64,000 bases of DNA from Thiolapillus brandeum (lineage in GTDB: Bacteria > Pseudomonadota > Gammaproteobacteria > Chromatiales > Chromatiaceae). Shown here one piece after another: positions 55,736-64,000 of this stretch; within the stretch, counting starts at the first letter, position 1; every line of letters begins with the position of its first letter. The position numbers and the translations under genes are program-made. The stretch lies in contig NZ_AP012273.1 of NCBI RefSeq assembly GCF_000828615.1, positions 1,550,001 to 1,614,000 on the forward strand, read 5' to 3'. Below the pieces are notes generated by a model. The model did not search any database and was not told the origin of the DNA. It saw only the letters and a list, made by a program, of their open reading frames with translations.

Positions 55736-56193
55736 GTCAGCGTCTCGGGAGAAATCAGCTTATGAGCTTCTTCAGATAACAATTGTTCGGGCTTTACGTG
55801 ATGAATCAAATCACCATCTGCTATGGCAATATCACCAAAGAAAGATTCCTCCACCAAATTCAAACCGGAACGCTTAAAGTCATCTTCATGAATACTACGT
55901 GTTTCATCCACTGTTTCAGCAATCACACCAAGCATGCGCGTGGGGTGTTCCGCCACCTCGATACGCACGATGACCAGACGGGTATTCATGGCTTCAGCAC
56001 AGGGTTGGCCAAGCACCAGTTTGCACAAATCAATGACGGGCACCCATTTATTCTTATATTGAAACAGGCCTTGTACATAGGCAGGCGCTCCATGGGCAGG
56101 CTGCAATGTCGGCAATTCGAGTACCCGCTCTACATCACGTGCCGTAATGCTCAATCGCCGTTCACCTACTGAAAACAGCAGACAAAGCATCAA
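55732..56193 (-). CDS. wspB: CheW-like adaptor (WspB)
   Basis: 153 residues, single CheW domain (LLFSVGERRLSI, VQGLFQYKNKWVPVIDLCKL). It links WspA to WspE. Overlaps wspC and wspA by 4 bp each. Confidence 0.92.
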   Translation of the reverse strand: MMLCLLFSVGERRLSITARDVERVLELPTLQPAHGAPAYVQGLFQYKNKWVPVIDLCKLVLGQPCAEAMNTRLVIVRIEVAEHPTRMLGVIAETVDETRSIHEDDFKRSGLNLVEESFFGDIAIADGDLIHHVKPEQLLSEEAHKLISPETLT

Positions 56194-58244
56194 CCCTGAC
56201 CAGTATTGAAAAACGAGATTCCCTTGTGCAAGCGTTGCGCGGCTTCATTGAGTTCGGCAATTGCCTGCGTCGATTGACGTATAGACTGTACCGATTCCTG
56301 TGCTGCATCATTCAACTGCTGAATCGCCTCGTCAATTTGCGCAGAACTGGCGATATGGGATTGCATACCTGATTCCACTTGCTGAAAACTTGGAATCAAA
56401 CCCTGAATCTTTTCCATCACCAATGCCAGCTCTGCACTGATATCACGTACCTGTCCTACGCCCTGGCGCACATCTTGTGAAAACTGATCGACCCCTTGTA
56501 CACTGGCACTAACTGCTTCCTGCATATCCCTGACCATTTGCTCAATATCCCAGGTCGCCACCGCAGTTTGATCAGCCAATCGTCTGATTTCTGATGCCAC
56601 TACCGAGAATCCCACACCATATTCTCCAGCTTTTTCTGCTTCTATCGCTGCATTCAACGACAGCAAATTGGTTTGGTCAGCAATTTTGGTAATGGTAGTG
56701 ACCACACTGCTGATATTGTCTGCCTTTTCATCCAAAACACGCAATCGAGAAGCAACACTACCCGTTGCTTCTGCCATTTGCTTCATCCCTTGTTCCATAT
56801 TCACCAATTGTTCCTGCCCGTTCTGAGCAGAGTTTGCTGTGTCTCTGGCAGACCGATTGACTTCCCGCATGGTTTGACTGAGTTCATTTGAACTGGCATT
56901 TATCTGTTTAGCTACGGCCATGATTTCATTGGTCGAGGCTGCCTGCTGGGAGAGGGTATCCTCCTGTTGCTCAGCAGTTGCCGCAATTCTGCTCGATGAG
57001 GATGTTACCTGTATCCCCGAATGTTGTACGTCTTTCACCAATCTTGCCAACTGCTCTACCATGCCTCTCATGGATTTAAGCAGAGTGCCAAACTCGTCAT
57101 GAGTCAACACCTGTACATCTGTAGTGAGGTCTCCTGAAGAGACTTGCTTTGAAATATCCACCGCATAATCTAATGGTCGTTGGATACTTCTGGACATCAT
57201 GCTATACCCAAACAAGGAAATGAGTAATACGGCCAACACACCGGCCGCACCAATATAAAAAGCCTTGTTGATCTGCTTCAAAAGGTTTTGGGAACCCGTT
57301 GCTATATCAGTTCTTTGCTGTTCTACCAGCTTATTCAACTTGGACTCAATGCGTGTGAGTATGGGATCCAGTTCTTTCTTGGCAAGATAGGCATCCTGAC
57401 GCCATTGTTCAGAACTATGGATTTTAGTCATCTGCTGCAATTCTGTCTTATAGATAGTCAACAAACTACTGAGCTTATCTACCGCATCTTCTTCCTCAAA
57501 AACCAAGTCATCAGCATACTGAGTTTTTAATCGATTTAATCCCTCAGAGAAGCTTTGCAAATATTGATCCACCGATTGCAGCGATTCAGGCGCACGGAAC
57601 GACAAATACCCTCTCACTTCGTTGAGCATGGTCGCCCAGTGATAACGCATTTTCTGCAATTCGTTCAGAATAGGTAAACGTCCAATATCACTCGCGGTTT
57701 CCTCTTCCTCTGCCCGTATGGCACTACTCAATGCCTGCAATATACCCAGGGCAGGTGGGTTCAAATGTTCAGTTGCATATTTCAGACCAGGCAGATTCTT
57801 TAGTGGTTGCTCCGCCAACTCGATCATTTTGTCGCGAAAAGCAGCAAAATCGCGTATATCCGACTTGATGGAATCTAGGTTCTGTAACTGATTTTTACTC
57901 ACACCAGTAGACTGCTTGAGCTGCTTTTCCAACACCGATACATCTTTCTGAGCCTTATCCAAAGCCTCGAGAAAGGCTGTCTTTCGATAGGGGCTACTAC
58001 TTAGGAGATAAAACCCCAAATGAGCCTCAGCACTGCGCATATCGTTCATCAGGCGTGCAGATGCGTCCATCAATGGCTGCCGCTGATCGACAATATTCGC
58101 CAAACCTGCTCGAGTTTTATTCAAGGTAAATGCCGAAAATGCCAGAATAGTCAGCATAATGACCAACATGATGACAAACCCCCAAATAAGCTTTTGCCGA
58201 ATAGATAAATTACTACCGATAGCATCGATGAAACTTTGTCTCAC
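56190..58244 (-). CDS. wspA: Methyl-accepting chemotaxis protein (WspA)
   Basis: 684 residues. Two membrane spans (about 19-40 and 328-350) bracket a long helical periplasmic domain. A HAMP region follows, then the MCP signalling hairpin with tip EIRRLADQTAVATWDIE. First gene of the operon. Longer than typical WspA owing to its periplasmic domain. Confidence 0.93.
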   Translation of the reverse strand: MRQSFIDAIGSNLSIRQKLIWGFVIMLVIMLTILAFSAFTLNKTRAGLANIVDQRQPLMDASARLMNDMRSAEAHLGFYLLSSSPYRKTAFLEALDKAQKDVSVLEKQLKQSTGVSKNQLQNLDSIKSDIRDFAAFRDKMIELAEQPLKNLPGLKYATEHLNPPALGILQALSSAIRAEEEETASDIGRLPILNELQKMRYHWATMLNEVRGYLSFRAPESLQSVDQYLQSFSEGLNRLKTQYADDLVFEEEDAVDKLSSLLTIYKTELQQMTKIHSSEQWRQDAYLAKKELDPILTRIESKLNKLVEQQRTDIATGSQNLLKQINKAFYIGAAGVLAVLLISLFGYSMMSRSIQRPLDYAVDISKQVSSGDLTTDVQVLTHDEFGTLLKSMRGMVEQLARLVKDVQHSGIQVTSSSSRIAATAEQQEDTLSQQAASTNEIMAVAKQINASSNELSQTMREVNRSARDTANSAQNGQEQLVNMEQGMKQMAEATGSVASRLRVLDEKADNISSVVTTITKIADQTNLLSLNAAIEAEKAGEYGVGFSVVASEIRRLADQTAVATWDIEQMVRDMQEAVSASVQGVDQFSQDVRQGVGQVRDISAELALVMEKIQGLIPSFQQVESGMQSHIASSAQIDEAIQQLNDAAQESVQSIRQSTQAIAELNEAAQRLHKGISFFNTGQG

Positions 58245-58536
58245 TTAGTTCTCCTCATGGTGGTGAACAGGTGTAGTTCAGTAATTGCAATTAGCCTGCT
58301 TAAGTTACTGGTTCAGATTAATTATGGGTATCTCTAAGAATACCCGTTCCGGTAAAATTTTCCCATACTGATTCAGTTGTCCGGAAAACTTGGCCTGCTG
58401 GTATCGGGTCTAGCTGGGTTTAGAAATAACGGCGAGGCGATCGGCTTCGTCGTTCACCCTGAGCGGCGCAGCGACTTGTACTCTGCTTTTGGGTGGATAG
58501 ATACTACTACTGATGGCTTCACACGCCCCCTACCTA

Positions 58537-58740
58537 CATACCTTTCGCTTCGATATAGTGGGGGTTGGCCAGGTTGTTGCCCTGCCAGATCTCGGCGGTG
58601 GGGGGCGTTGTGCAGGGTCATGTTCGTGCGCGCGAGGGCTGCTATGGCGTTGTCCATCTCCTAGCCAAAGATGGACAGGCCCCGGGGCGCCTCGTGGGCT
58701 AACTTGAACAGCAGGGAACCCGATCCGCAGGCGGGCCCGG
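58537..58740 (-). pseudogene. hsdM fragment (type I DNA methyltransferase)
   Basis: Read on the - strand: GPACGSGSLLFKLAHEA ... GLSIFG-stop-EMDNAIAALARTNMTLHNAP, then a frameshift to AEIWQGNNLANPHYIEAKG. This matches HsdM around motif I (DPACGSGS) and IYGQEMDN; the Gln codon has become TAG. Upstream and downstream parts are gone. The 292 bases between this and wspA show no gene. Confidence 0.82.
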
Positions 58741-58750
58741 TTAAGCCTTG

Positions 58751-59725
58751 TCAGGCGGTGGCCAAAACCACGGCCCGAACCGGCGCAGGATATCCTTCAA
58801 CCGTAACAGTACGATCATCAGGATCCAGGAAATCCTCAAGGGATTCGAAGGCCATCCAGTCGGTTCTGCGTTGTTCCCCGGTGCTGGTGGGTGTGACATC
58901 CACCACCTGCACGGCCTTGTAGCCACAACGGTACAACCAGATTTCCAAAGCGGCTGTCGAAGGAATGAACCAGACATTACGCATCTTGGCATACCGTCCT
59001 TTTGGCAGCAGCACCGTATTTTCATCGCCTTCCACCACCAGGGTTTCCAGTACCAGTTCGCCACCGGGACGCAGGCAGGATTTCAGATCCGCCAGGTGAT
59101 CCAGGGGGGAACGGCGATGATAGAGGATGCCCATGGAAAATACGCTATCAAAGGCTGACAGGTTTTCTGGTACCGTTTCTATCCCCAGGGGCAGAAAATG
59201 CACATTGGGTGGCTGGGCCATGAAATGCCGGATGGCATTGAACTGGGCAAGAAAAAGCAGACTGGGATCGATGCCGATGACCAATTGTGCCCCCTCCCCG
59301 GCCATGCGCCAGGCATGGTAGCCGCTGCCACAACCTACATCCAACACCCTGCGCCCATGCAACGGCTGAATATGATTGATCAACCGCTGCCATTTCCAAT
59401 CGGAGCGCCATTCAGTGTCAATATGTATCCCGAACACTTCGTAAGGGCCCTTGCGCCAGGGCTGCAGCGCGCGCAAAGACTGGTGGATGTGTTTTCGGGT
59501 TTCTGCGTCGAGTTCTTCCTTGCGGCCTATGCGCAACCGATCAGCAGCCAAGTCCAGATCCCGGCTCTGGATCAGCGGAAGTTGCTCCAGCAGATGGCGC
59601 CAACGGCCCAGATCTCCATGTCGATCCCCTGCCAGGGCCTGTTGGATCTGCTGCGCCAGCACGTCTGCCCAGGCATCCATACCGGCGTCGCGCAGTTCTG
59701 CTTCAATAGCGCTGCTGTGGATCAC
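58751..59725 (-). CDS. cmoB: tRNA U34 carboxymethyltransferase
   Basis: 324 residues from GTG 59725, overlapping the cmoA stop. Family stretches: LQPWRKGPYEVFGIHIDTEWRSDWKW, VLDVGCGSGYHAWRM, FSMGILYHRRSPLDHL and ETLVVEGDENTVLLP. Makes cmo5U34 in tRNA using carboxy-SAM from CmoA. A longer in-frame start is rejected. Confidence 0.95.
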   Translation of the reverse strand: MIHSSAIEAELRDAGMDAWADVLAQQIQQALAGDRHGDLGRWRHLLEQLPLIQSRDLDLAADRLRIGRKEELDAETRKHIHQSLRALQPWRKGPYEVFGIHIDTEWRSDWKWQRLINHIQPLHGRRVLDVGCGSGYHAWRMAGEGAQLVIGIDPSLLFLAQFNAIRHFMAQPPNVHFLPLGIETVPENLSAFDSVFSMGILYHRRSPLDHLADLKSCLRPGGELVLETLVVEGDENTVLLPKGRYAKMRNVWFIPSTAALEIWLYRCGYKAVQVVDVTPTSTGEQRRTDWMAFESLEDFLDPDDRTVTVEGYPAPVRAVVLATA

Positions 59726-60471
59726 GGCCGGGCAATGAAGGAAACGAAGTTGAAGCACTGGAACCACAAATTCACGCGGCTGAATCCGGCTTCCTGCAAC
59801 CGCCTTGTGTGAGTGGCAATGAGTTCCGGTACCAGTACCTCTTCCAGGGCTGAGCGCTTCTGACTGATTTCCAGGTCAGAGTAACCATTGGCGCGCTTGA
59901 AGGCATGATGCAGCTCCACCAACAGGCGGTCTTCCCGGGCATCGGCGCCGGCAATTTTTTCCGAGAGGATGAGGACGGCATCCTCCTGCATGCCGGCGCG
60001 GATTTTTTTCAGCAGGATCAGACGTTCTTCCACGGGCAGGAACTGCAATGTGAAATTGAGCACTACCACCGAAGCATCGTGAATATCGATTTCACGGATG
60101 TCGGCACAGTGGGTTTCCACCCTGGTCTGAAGGTGCGCGGCAAACTGGCGGGCCGCCTTGTCCAGCATGGGTCGGGCATTGTCCACGGCCACCAGGCGGC
60201 ATTCCCGTTCACCAATGGCCTTGCCCATGGATACGGTGGCCGCACCCAGGGAACAGCCCAGGTCGTACAGGCGGCTTCCGGGCGTGGCATGTTGCTCCGC
60301 CAGCAGCCCGATCATGCCGATGATGGTGGCATAACCCGGCACCGAGCGGGAAATCATGTCCGCAAAAACCTCAGCCACGCGCTCGTCAAACACAAAGCGG
60401 CCCACATGCGCCTGGGGATCGGCATACAGGCTGTCTCTGAATCCGCTCGGGTTCGGTTCAAACCTCTTCAT
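59722..60471 (-). CDS. cmoA: Carboxy-SAM synthase
   Basis: 249 residues from ATG 60471 (MKRFEPNPSGFRDSLYA). Motif I YDLGCSLGAATVSM, VVLNFTLQFLP and an Arg-rich C-terminal part. Makes carboxy-S-adenosylmethionine from SAM and prephenate. Start codon overlaps the end of the SET-domain gene by 14 bp. Confidence 0.94.
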   Translation of the reverse strand: MKRFEPNPSGFRDSLYADPQAHVGRFVFDERVAEVFADMISRSVPGYATIIGMIGLLAEQHATPGSRLYDLGCSLGAATVSMGKAIGERECRLVAVDNARPMLDKAARQFAAHLQTRVETHCADIREIDIHDASVVVLNFTLQFLPVEERLILLKKIRAGMQEDAVLILSEKIAGADAREDRLLVELHHAFKRANGYSDLEISQKRSALEEVLVPELIATHTRRLQEAGFSRVNLWFQCFNFVSFIARP

Positions 60472-60820
60472 GAAATTCATCACCATAATAGAAGGTGATC
60501 TCTTCATCCCTGGTGATATCCTTGATGGCGTACAAATCCAGGCCATCGAACTCGGCATTACATTCCGCGGAATGATTCAGGTAGCGCAGCAGGTTGCGAC
60601 CACTGCAGCCGACCCACTCTCCATCACCATCTTCCGATTCACACACCCAAAGCACGTACATGCCATTGCGGGTGGCCCTGGGGCCATGATAGGTTCCGAT
60701 GTAGGTGCCCGCGGGAATATCCCTGGCCGCAAACAGGCCTGTGCCATGAATGGATGATTCTGAGGAATATACCCACTCACCCAGGTCCCGATTGCTGATT
60801 CTGGTTACCGGGGGTTTCAT
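60458..60820 (-). CDS. SET-domain protein
   Basis: 120 residues, essentially a bare SET domain: SIHGTGLFAARDIPAGTYIG, LLRYLNHSAECNAEF (the NHS cofactor/knot motif) and DEEITFYYG (catalytic Tyr region). Bacterial SET proteins may methylate lysines of ribosomal or histone-like proteins; the target is unknown. ATGA overlap with the deacetylase gene. Unusual to find it in an operon with cmoAB. Confidence 0.88.
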   Translation of the reverse strand: MKPPVTRISNRDLGEWVYSSESSIHGTGLFAARDIPAGTYIGTYHGPRATRNGMYVLWVCESEDGDGEWVGCSGRNLLRYLNHSAECNAEFDGLDLYAIKDITRDEEITFYYGDEFHEEV

Positions 60821-61656
60821 GTTTCCACTTTCAGGCTTTGACTGGCCAGGTGCTCACGCCTTCCCGGCACCTCAGCCCAACCCACCTGGTGAACGGGCAG
60901 TTTTTCCAGATCCAACTCCCGCCGGATCTCTCCCAGGGTGCGCAAGCTGCCTTCCTGCCCTTTCCACATGATGAGCATCTTTTCCATGAATTCCAGGTGG
61001 GCAATGCCTTCCTGATCCGCACTGGCAGAATAAACATGGCCGGAAGGCAATACCCGGCGGCTTTCGGCATAGAGAAATTCGTGGGCCTGCTCCAGGCCAA
61101 TCTCCGGCTGCAGCATCAACTCGGACAAGGTGGGCAAAGTGGTAGGAATCTGCGGGCAATTGGATACCACATTGTGCAAAGAAGGGAAAAAGGGATATTT
61201 GCCGCGTACATCACTGGCGTAACGAAACTCCAGGCGCTCCTCCATACTGAACAGATGGGCATTGACCTGCCAGCAGGGCGCCGCGAAACGGTTGGGAGCA
61301 TGGCCCAGCAGTTCCTCGAAGTTCTCCATGCCCAGGGCCAGCTGGTGACTGGTCCAATCGGCATCGGCAAAGGCCGCCTGTTTGCACCAGGCGCTTGCGT
61401 CATTGCTCTGCAGGCCAATTTCATGCCCGGCATCGGCCACTGCCAGCAGGGACTCCCGCAGGCTCATTTCAGCCTTGCCCGATTTGGCCAACAGGGACGC
61501 TGCCTTGCCGAGCAAGCCTTTGCCTTTCCCGCTGAAATCAACGGCGAAGAAAAAACTGGCGGTAACCTGATATTCCTCAAACAGCTTAAGCAGCCGCGGC
61601 ACCCCCACGGTTGCTGCATTAAGCGTGGATACATCGATTTTGAGCGCGATTCTCAT
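60817..61656 (-). CDS. ArnD-like polysaccharide deacetylase-family protein
   Basis: 279 residues from ATG 61656. NodB-type order as in ArnD: ALKIDVSTLNAATVGVPRLL, HEIGLQSNDASAW, FRYASDVRGKYPF and IPTTLPTLSELM. The first Asp motif (KIDVST) is intact. The rest of the arn operon is absent; the substrate is unknown. ATGA overlap with the small upstream gene. Confidence 0.82.
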   Translation of the reverse strand: MRIALKIDVSTLNAATVGVPRLLKLFEEYQVTASFFFAVDFSGKGKGLLGKAASLLAKSGKAEMSLRESLLAVADAGHEIGLQSNDASAWCKQAAFADADWTSHQLALGMENFEELLGHAPNRFAAPCWQVNAHLFSMEERLEFRYASDVRGKYPFFPSLHNVVSNCPQIPTTLPTLSELMLQPEIGLEQAHEFLYAESRRVLPSGHVYSASADQEGIAHLEFMEKMLIMWKGQEGSLRTLGEIRRELDLEKLPVHQVGWAEVPGRREHLASQSLKVET

Positions 61657-61850
61657 TGGCTGCAACTACCCTTATAGACGGCCATGATGGTCTTGATTTC
61701 CACCAGCACCTGCTTTCGCTGATTCTTATCCAGTCCTTCGAGTTCCTGCAGGATTTTACCGTCTTCCATCAGAGAAATATCCGTCCACAAGGCCTTGCAG
61801 CCTTTTTGGCAAAGGGTTTCGACAGCGTGATCCACGGAATTCTGTTTCAT
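61653..61850 (-). CDS. Small protein with CQKGC motif
   Basis: 65 residues (MKQNSVDHAVETLCQKGCKA ... SCSQ). CxxxC near residue 14-18 and a further Cys at the C-terminus. No signal peptide or span. Four-bp overlap with the deacetylase gene. Conserved-looking but family not recognised. Confidence 0.65.
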   Translation of the reverse strand: MKQNSVDHAVETLCQKGCKALWTDISLMEDGKILQELEGLDKNQRKQVLVEIKTIMAVYKGSCSQ

Positions 61851-61950
61851 GGGCCTGGTCAGTAATGCTTGCAAGGCGCGGATTATGCCACAGGATCAGC
61901 AGCCATTTCCCTGATTTACCCTGCATGGGAATAAAAAGCAGCCATTGTTC

Positions 61951-61981
61951 TTGATTTGTTCTCTATCTTTGCTAAGATAGA
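61951..61981 (+). promoter_or_regulatory. Promoter with overlapping operator-like palindrome
   Basis: TTGATT (61951-61956), 16-bp spacer and TAAGAT (61973-61978). TCTATCTT-TGCT-AAGATAGA (61962-61981) is a perfect 8-bp inverted repeat covering the -10, a likely repressor operator. Precedes the small membrane-protein gene. Confidence 0.6.
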
Positions 61982-62009
61982 ACCACAATAGAACAAACAG
62001 GAGTTGGTC

Positions 62010-62189
62010 ATGAATTACAGCAGCTATCTTATGCGGGAACAGGCCCACGATGTGGTATCCAGCCTGGATCGGGCAACCCGCCATCAAAAACAACAGTTGA
62101 GAGTGCGCCGACTGCGCTCCCTGATTGAAATCAGTGCGTTCATTGCAGCCGTAGCCAGCTACATGGTGGCCCTTTCTCTGGTGGCTTGA
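62010..62189 (+). CDS. Small single-span membrane protein
   Basis: 59 residues (MNYSSYLMREQAHDVVSSLD ... ASYMVALSLVA). Basic N-terminal half, one C-terminal membrane span (about 42-58), so a tail-anchored peptide. GGAG before the start. Function unknown. Confidence 0.6.
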   Translation: MNYSSYLMREQAHDVVSSLDRATRHQKQQLRVRRLRSLIEISAFIAAVASYMVALSLVA

Positions 62190-62247
62190 TGCCCGACTAC
62201 GGCATGGATTGCCGTTTCAGGCCCCCTCCCCCTCCATTCGGATTCGC

Positions 62248-64000
62248 TCAGGCCACCAGCCCCATTTCCTTGAGATGCCGGATCTCATCCCGCATCCTGG
62301 CCGCTTCCTCGAACTCCAGGTTGCGGGCATGTTCGTACATGGCTTCTTCCAGGGCTTTGAGTTTCTTCGCCAGTTCCCCGGGTGACAAGCGGCCATATGC
62401 CGCCTCCTGTTCTGCTACCCGCGCATATTCCCTGGCGGATTTTTGCCCTCCCGGATAAGCGGATTCCATAATATCGGCGATTTTCTTCTGTACCGTTCTG
62501 GGTGTAATGCCATGAGCTTCGTTGAAAGCCATTTGTTTGGACCGGCGTCTTTCAGTCTCTTCCATGGCCTGTTTCATGGAGCCGGTAATCCGGTCGGCAT
62601 ATAGAATGGCCTTGCCCCGGGCATTCCGCGCCGCCCGGCCAATGGTCTGAATGAGAGAACCCACAGACCGCAGAAACCCTTCCTTGTCCGCATCCAGGAT
62701 GGCGACCAGAGAGACTTCCGGCATATCCAGACCCTCACGCAACAGGTTGATGCCCACCAGCACATCGAACTCCCCCAGACGCAGGTCGCGGATGATCTCC
62801 ACCCGCTCCACGGTATCGATATCCGAGTGCAGGTAGCGCACCCGAACATCATGCTCCATGAGGTAATCGGTGAGATCCTCCGCCATCTTCTTGGTCAGAG
62901 TGGTGACCAGCACCCGGTCTCCCTGAGCGACACGCAGATGTATCTCCGACAGCAGGTCATCCACCTGGGTGGTGGCGGGGCGCACTTCCACTTCCGGATC
63001 CACCAGGCCCGTGGGACGCACCACCTGCTCCACCACTTCACCTGAGTGCTGAATCTCGTAATCCCGGGGCGTGGCGGACACATAGATGGCCTGGGGACAG
63101 CGGCTTTCAAATTCATCGAAACGCAGAGGCCGGTTGTCCAGAGCCGAGGGCAGACGAAATCCGTATTCCACCAGGGTTTCCTTGCGTGAACGGTCGCCTT
63201 TGTACATGGCTCCCAATTGCGGGATGGTGACATGGGATTCGTCCACCACCAACAGGGAATCCGCGGGCAGATAATCGAACAGGGTCGGCGGTGGTTCCCC
63301 TGGCGCCCGGCCACTGAGATAGCGGGAATAGTTCTCGATACCCGAGCAGTAGCCCAGTTCCAGCATCATCTCCAGATCGAAACGGGTGCGCTGCTCCAGC
63401 CTCTGGGCCTCGAGCAACTTGTTGCTGTCCCGCATCTGATCCAGGCGCTCCTTGAGTTCCCCCTTGATCTGCTCCACGGCGTTCAGGATGGTCTCCCGGG
63501 GGGTGACGTAATGAGTCTTGGGATACACGGTATAGCGCGGCACCCGGCGCTGGACCTCTCCCGTGAGGGGATCAAACAACGCAATAGACTCGATCTCATC
63601 ATCGAACAGTTCGATACGCACCGCCTCATCTTCGGTTTCTGCCGGGTGGATATCGATGACATCCCCCCGCACCCGGTAGGTGCCGCGATGCAGCTCCACC
63701 TCGTTGCGGGTGTACTGCAAGTCGCTGAGGCGACGCAGGATGGCGCGGTGATCCACGGTTTCACCCCGCACCAGATGCAGGAGCATGGACATATACTGAC
63801 GGGGATCCCCCAAACCATAGATGGCGGAGACGGTGGCGACGATAATGGTGTCGCGGCGTTCCAGCACTGCCTTGGTGGCGGACAGGCGCATCTGTTCCAC
63901 ATGTTCGTTGATGGAAGCATCCTTCTCGATGAAGGTGTCCGAAGCCGGCACATAGGCTTCCGGTTGGTAGTAATCGTAGTAGGAAACAAAATATTCCACA
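62248..64000 (-). CDS. uvrB: Excinuclease UvrB, C-terminal part
   Basis: 583 residues visible from the right edge; about 90 N-terminal residues lie beyond it. Helicase motifs ([45 protein letters not shown]), the beta-hairpin [12 protein letters not shown], and a C-terminal UVR motif ([19 protein letters not shown]). Damage-recognition subunit of nucleotide excision repair. Confidence 0.97.
   Translation of the reverse strand, partial: VEYFVSYYDYYQPEAYVPASDTFIEKDASINEHVEQMRLSATKAVLERRDTIIVATVSAIYGLGDPRQYMSMLLHLVRGETVDHRAILRRLSDLQYTRNEVELHRGTYRVRGDVIDIHPAETEDEAVRIELFDDEIESIALFDPLTGEVQRRVPRYTVYPKTHYVTPRETILNAVEQIKGELKERLDQMRDSNKLLEAQRLEQRTRFDLEMMLELGYCSGIENYSRYLSGRAPGEPPPTLFDYLPADSLLVVDESHVTIPQLGAMYKGDRSRKETLVEYGFRLPSALDNRPLRFDEFESRCPQAIYVSATPRDYEIQHSGEVVEQVVRPTGLVDPEVEVRPATTQVDDLLSEIHLRVAQGDRVLVTTLTKKMAEDLTDYLMEHDVRVRYLHSDIDTVERVEIIRDLRLGEFDVLVGINLLREGLDMPEVSLVAILDADKEGFLRSVGSLIQTIGRAARNARGKAILYADRITGSMKQAMEETERRRSKQMAFNEAHGITPRTVQKKIADIMESAYPGGQKSAREYARVAEQEAAYGRLSPGELAKKLKALEEAMYEHARNLEFEEAARMRDEIRHLKEMGLVA

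Overview
The window looks like the chromosome of a free-living environmental gammaproteobacterium. The evidence is a compact fatty-acid/cell-envelope operon (yceD-rpmF-plsX-fabHDG-acpP-fabF-pabC-mltG-tmk-holB-pilZ-tatD), a cmoAB pair, a full Wsp-type chemosensory operon and a gamma-type dif site. Species cannot be fixed from the sequence. Many c-type cytochromes and metal-efflux genes suggest a metal-exposed, respiratory, sediment- or sulfur-oxidizer-like lifestyle (inference).

Layout. 1-5 kb: secreted matrixin protease, adk, a thioredoxin, a DUF1249 protein and a stand-alone iscR. 4.3-15.1 kb: the fab/mltG/holB operon on the + strand. 15.1-18.7 kb: methyltransferase, glycosyltransferase and YdcF-like envelope genes, with two copies of a 150-bp repeat made of five consecutive hairpins. 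18.9-43.0 kb: a metal-handling region. It holds small periplasmic proteins under a sigma-54-type promoter, a divergent sigma-54 response regulator/sensor kinase pair, a cytochrome c-FTR1 iron permease with a Fur-box-like promoter, a MerP/MerT-like/outer-membrane operon behind a 19-bp-spacer (MerR-type) promoter, further cytochromes c, a CopA-type ATPase, and a czcICBA-CDF efflux operon. That operon is broken twice: an IS256-family element sits in czcB and a 280-bp structured element in a czcD-like gene.

43.2-49.4 kb is an AT-richer accessory patch: a LuxR-type regulator, small secreted proteins (one a triple repeat), relics of a second IS256-like family, a second IS copy, and the remains of a filamentous (inovirus-like) prophage (gene II fragment, divergent repressor, DUF3653-like gene) lying next to a 28-bp dif-like site at 49392-49419. 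Essential genes switch from mostly + before this site to almost entirely - after it, so it probably marks the replication terminus. 49.6-58.2 kb: wspABCDEFR on the - strand, for surface sensing to c-di-GMP. 58.5-64 kb: a decayed hsdM fragment, cmoB, cmoA, a SET-domain gene, an ArnD-like deacetylase, two small proteins and the 3' part of uvrB.

The least explained signal is a family of about 280-bp elements (one partial copy near 28.1 kb, full copies at 32900-33180 and 34252-34531). They share short TTAACCCG ends and a two-hairpin architecture. The long stems differ in sequence between copies, yet each stem stays complementary to its own partner, which points to selection on fold rather than on sequence.
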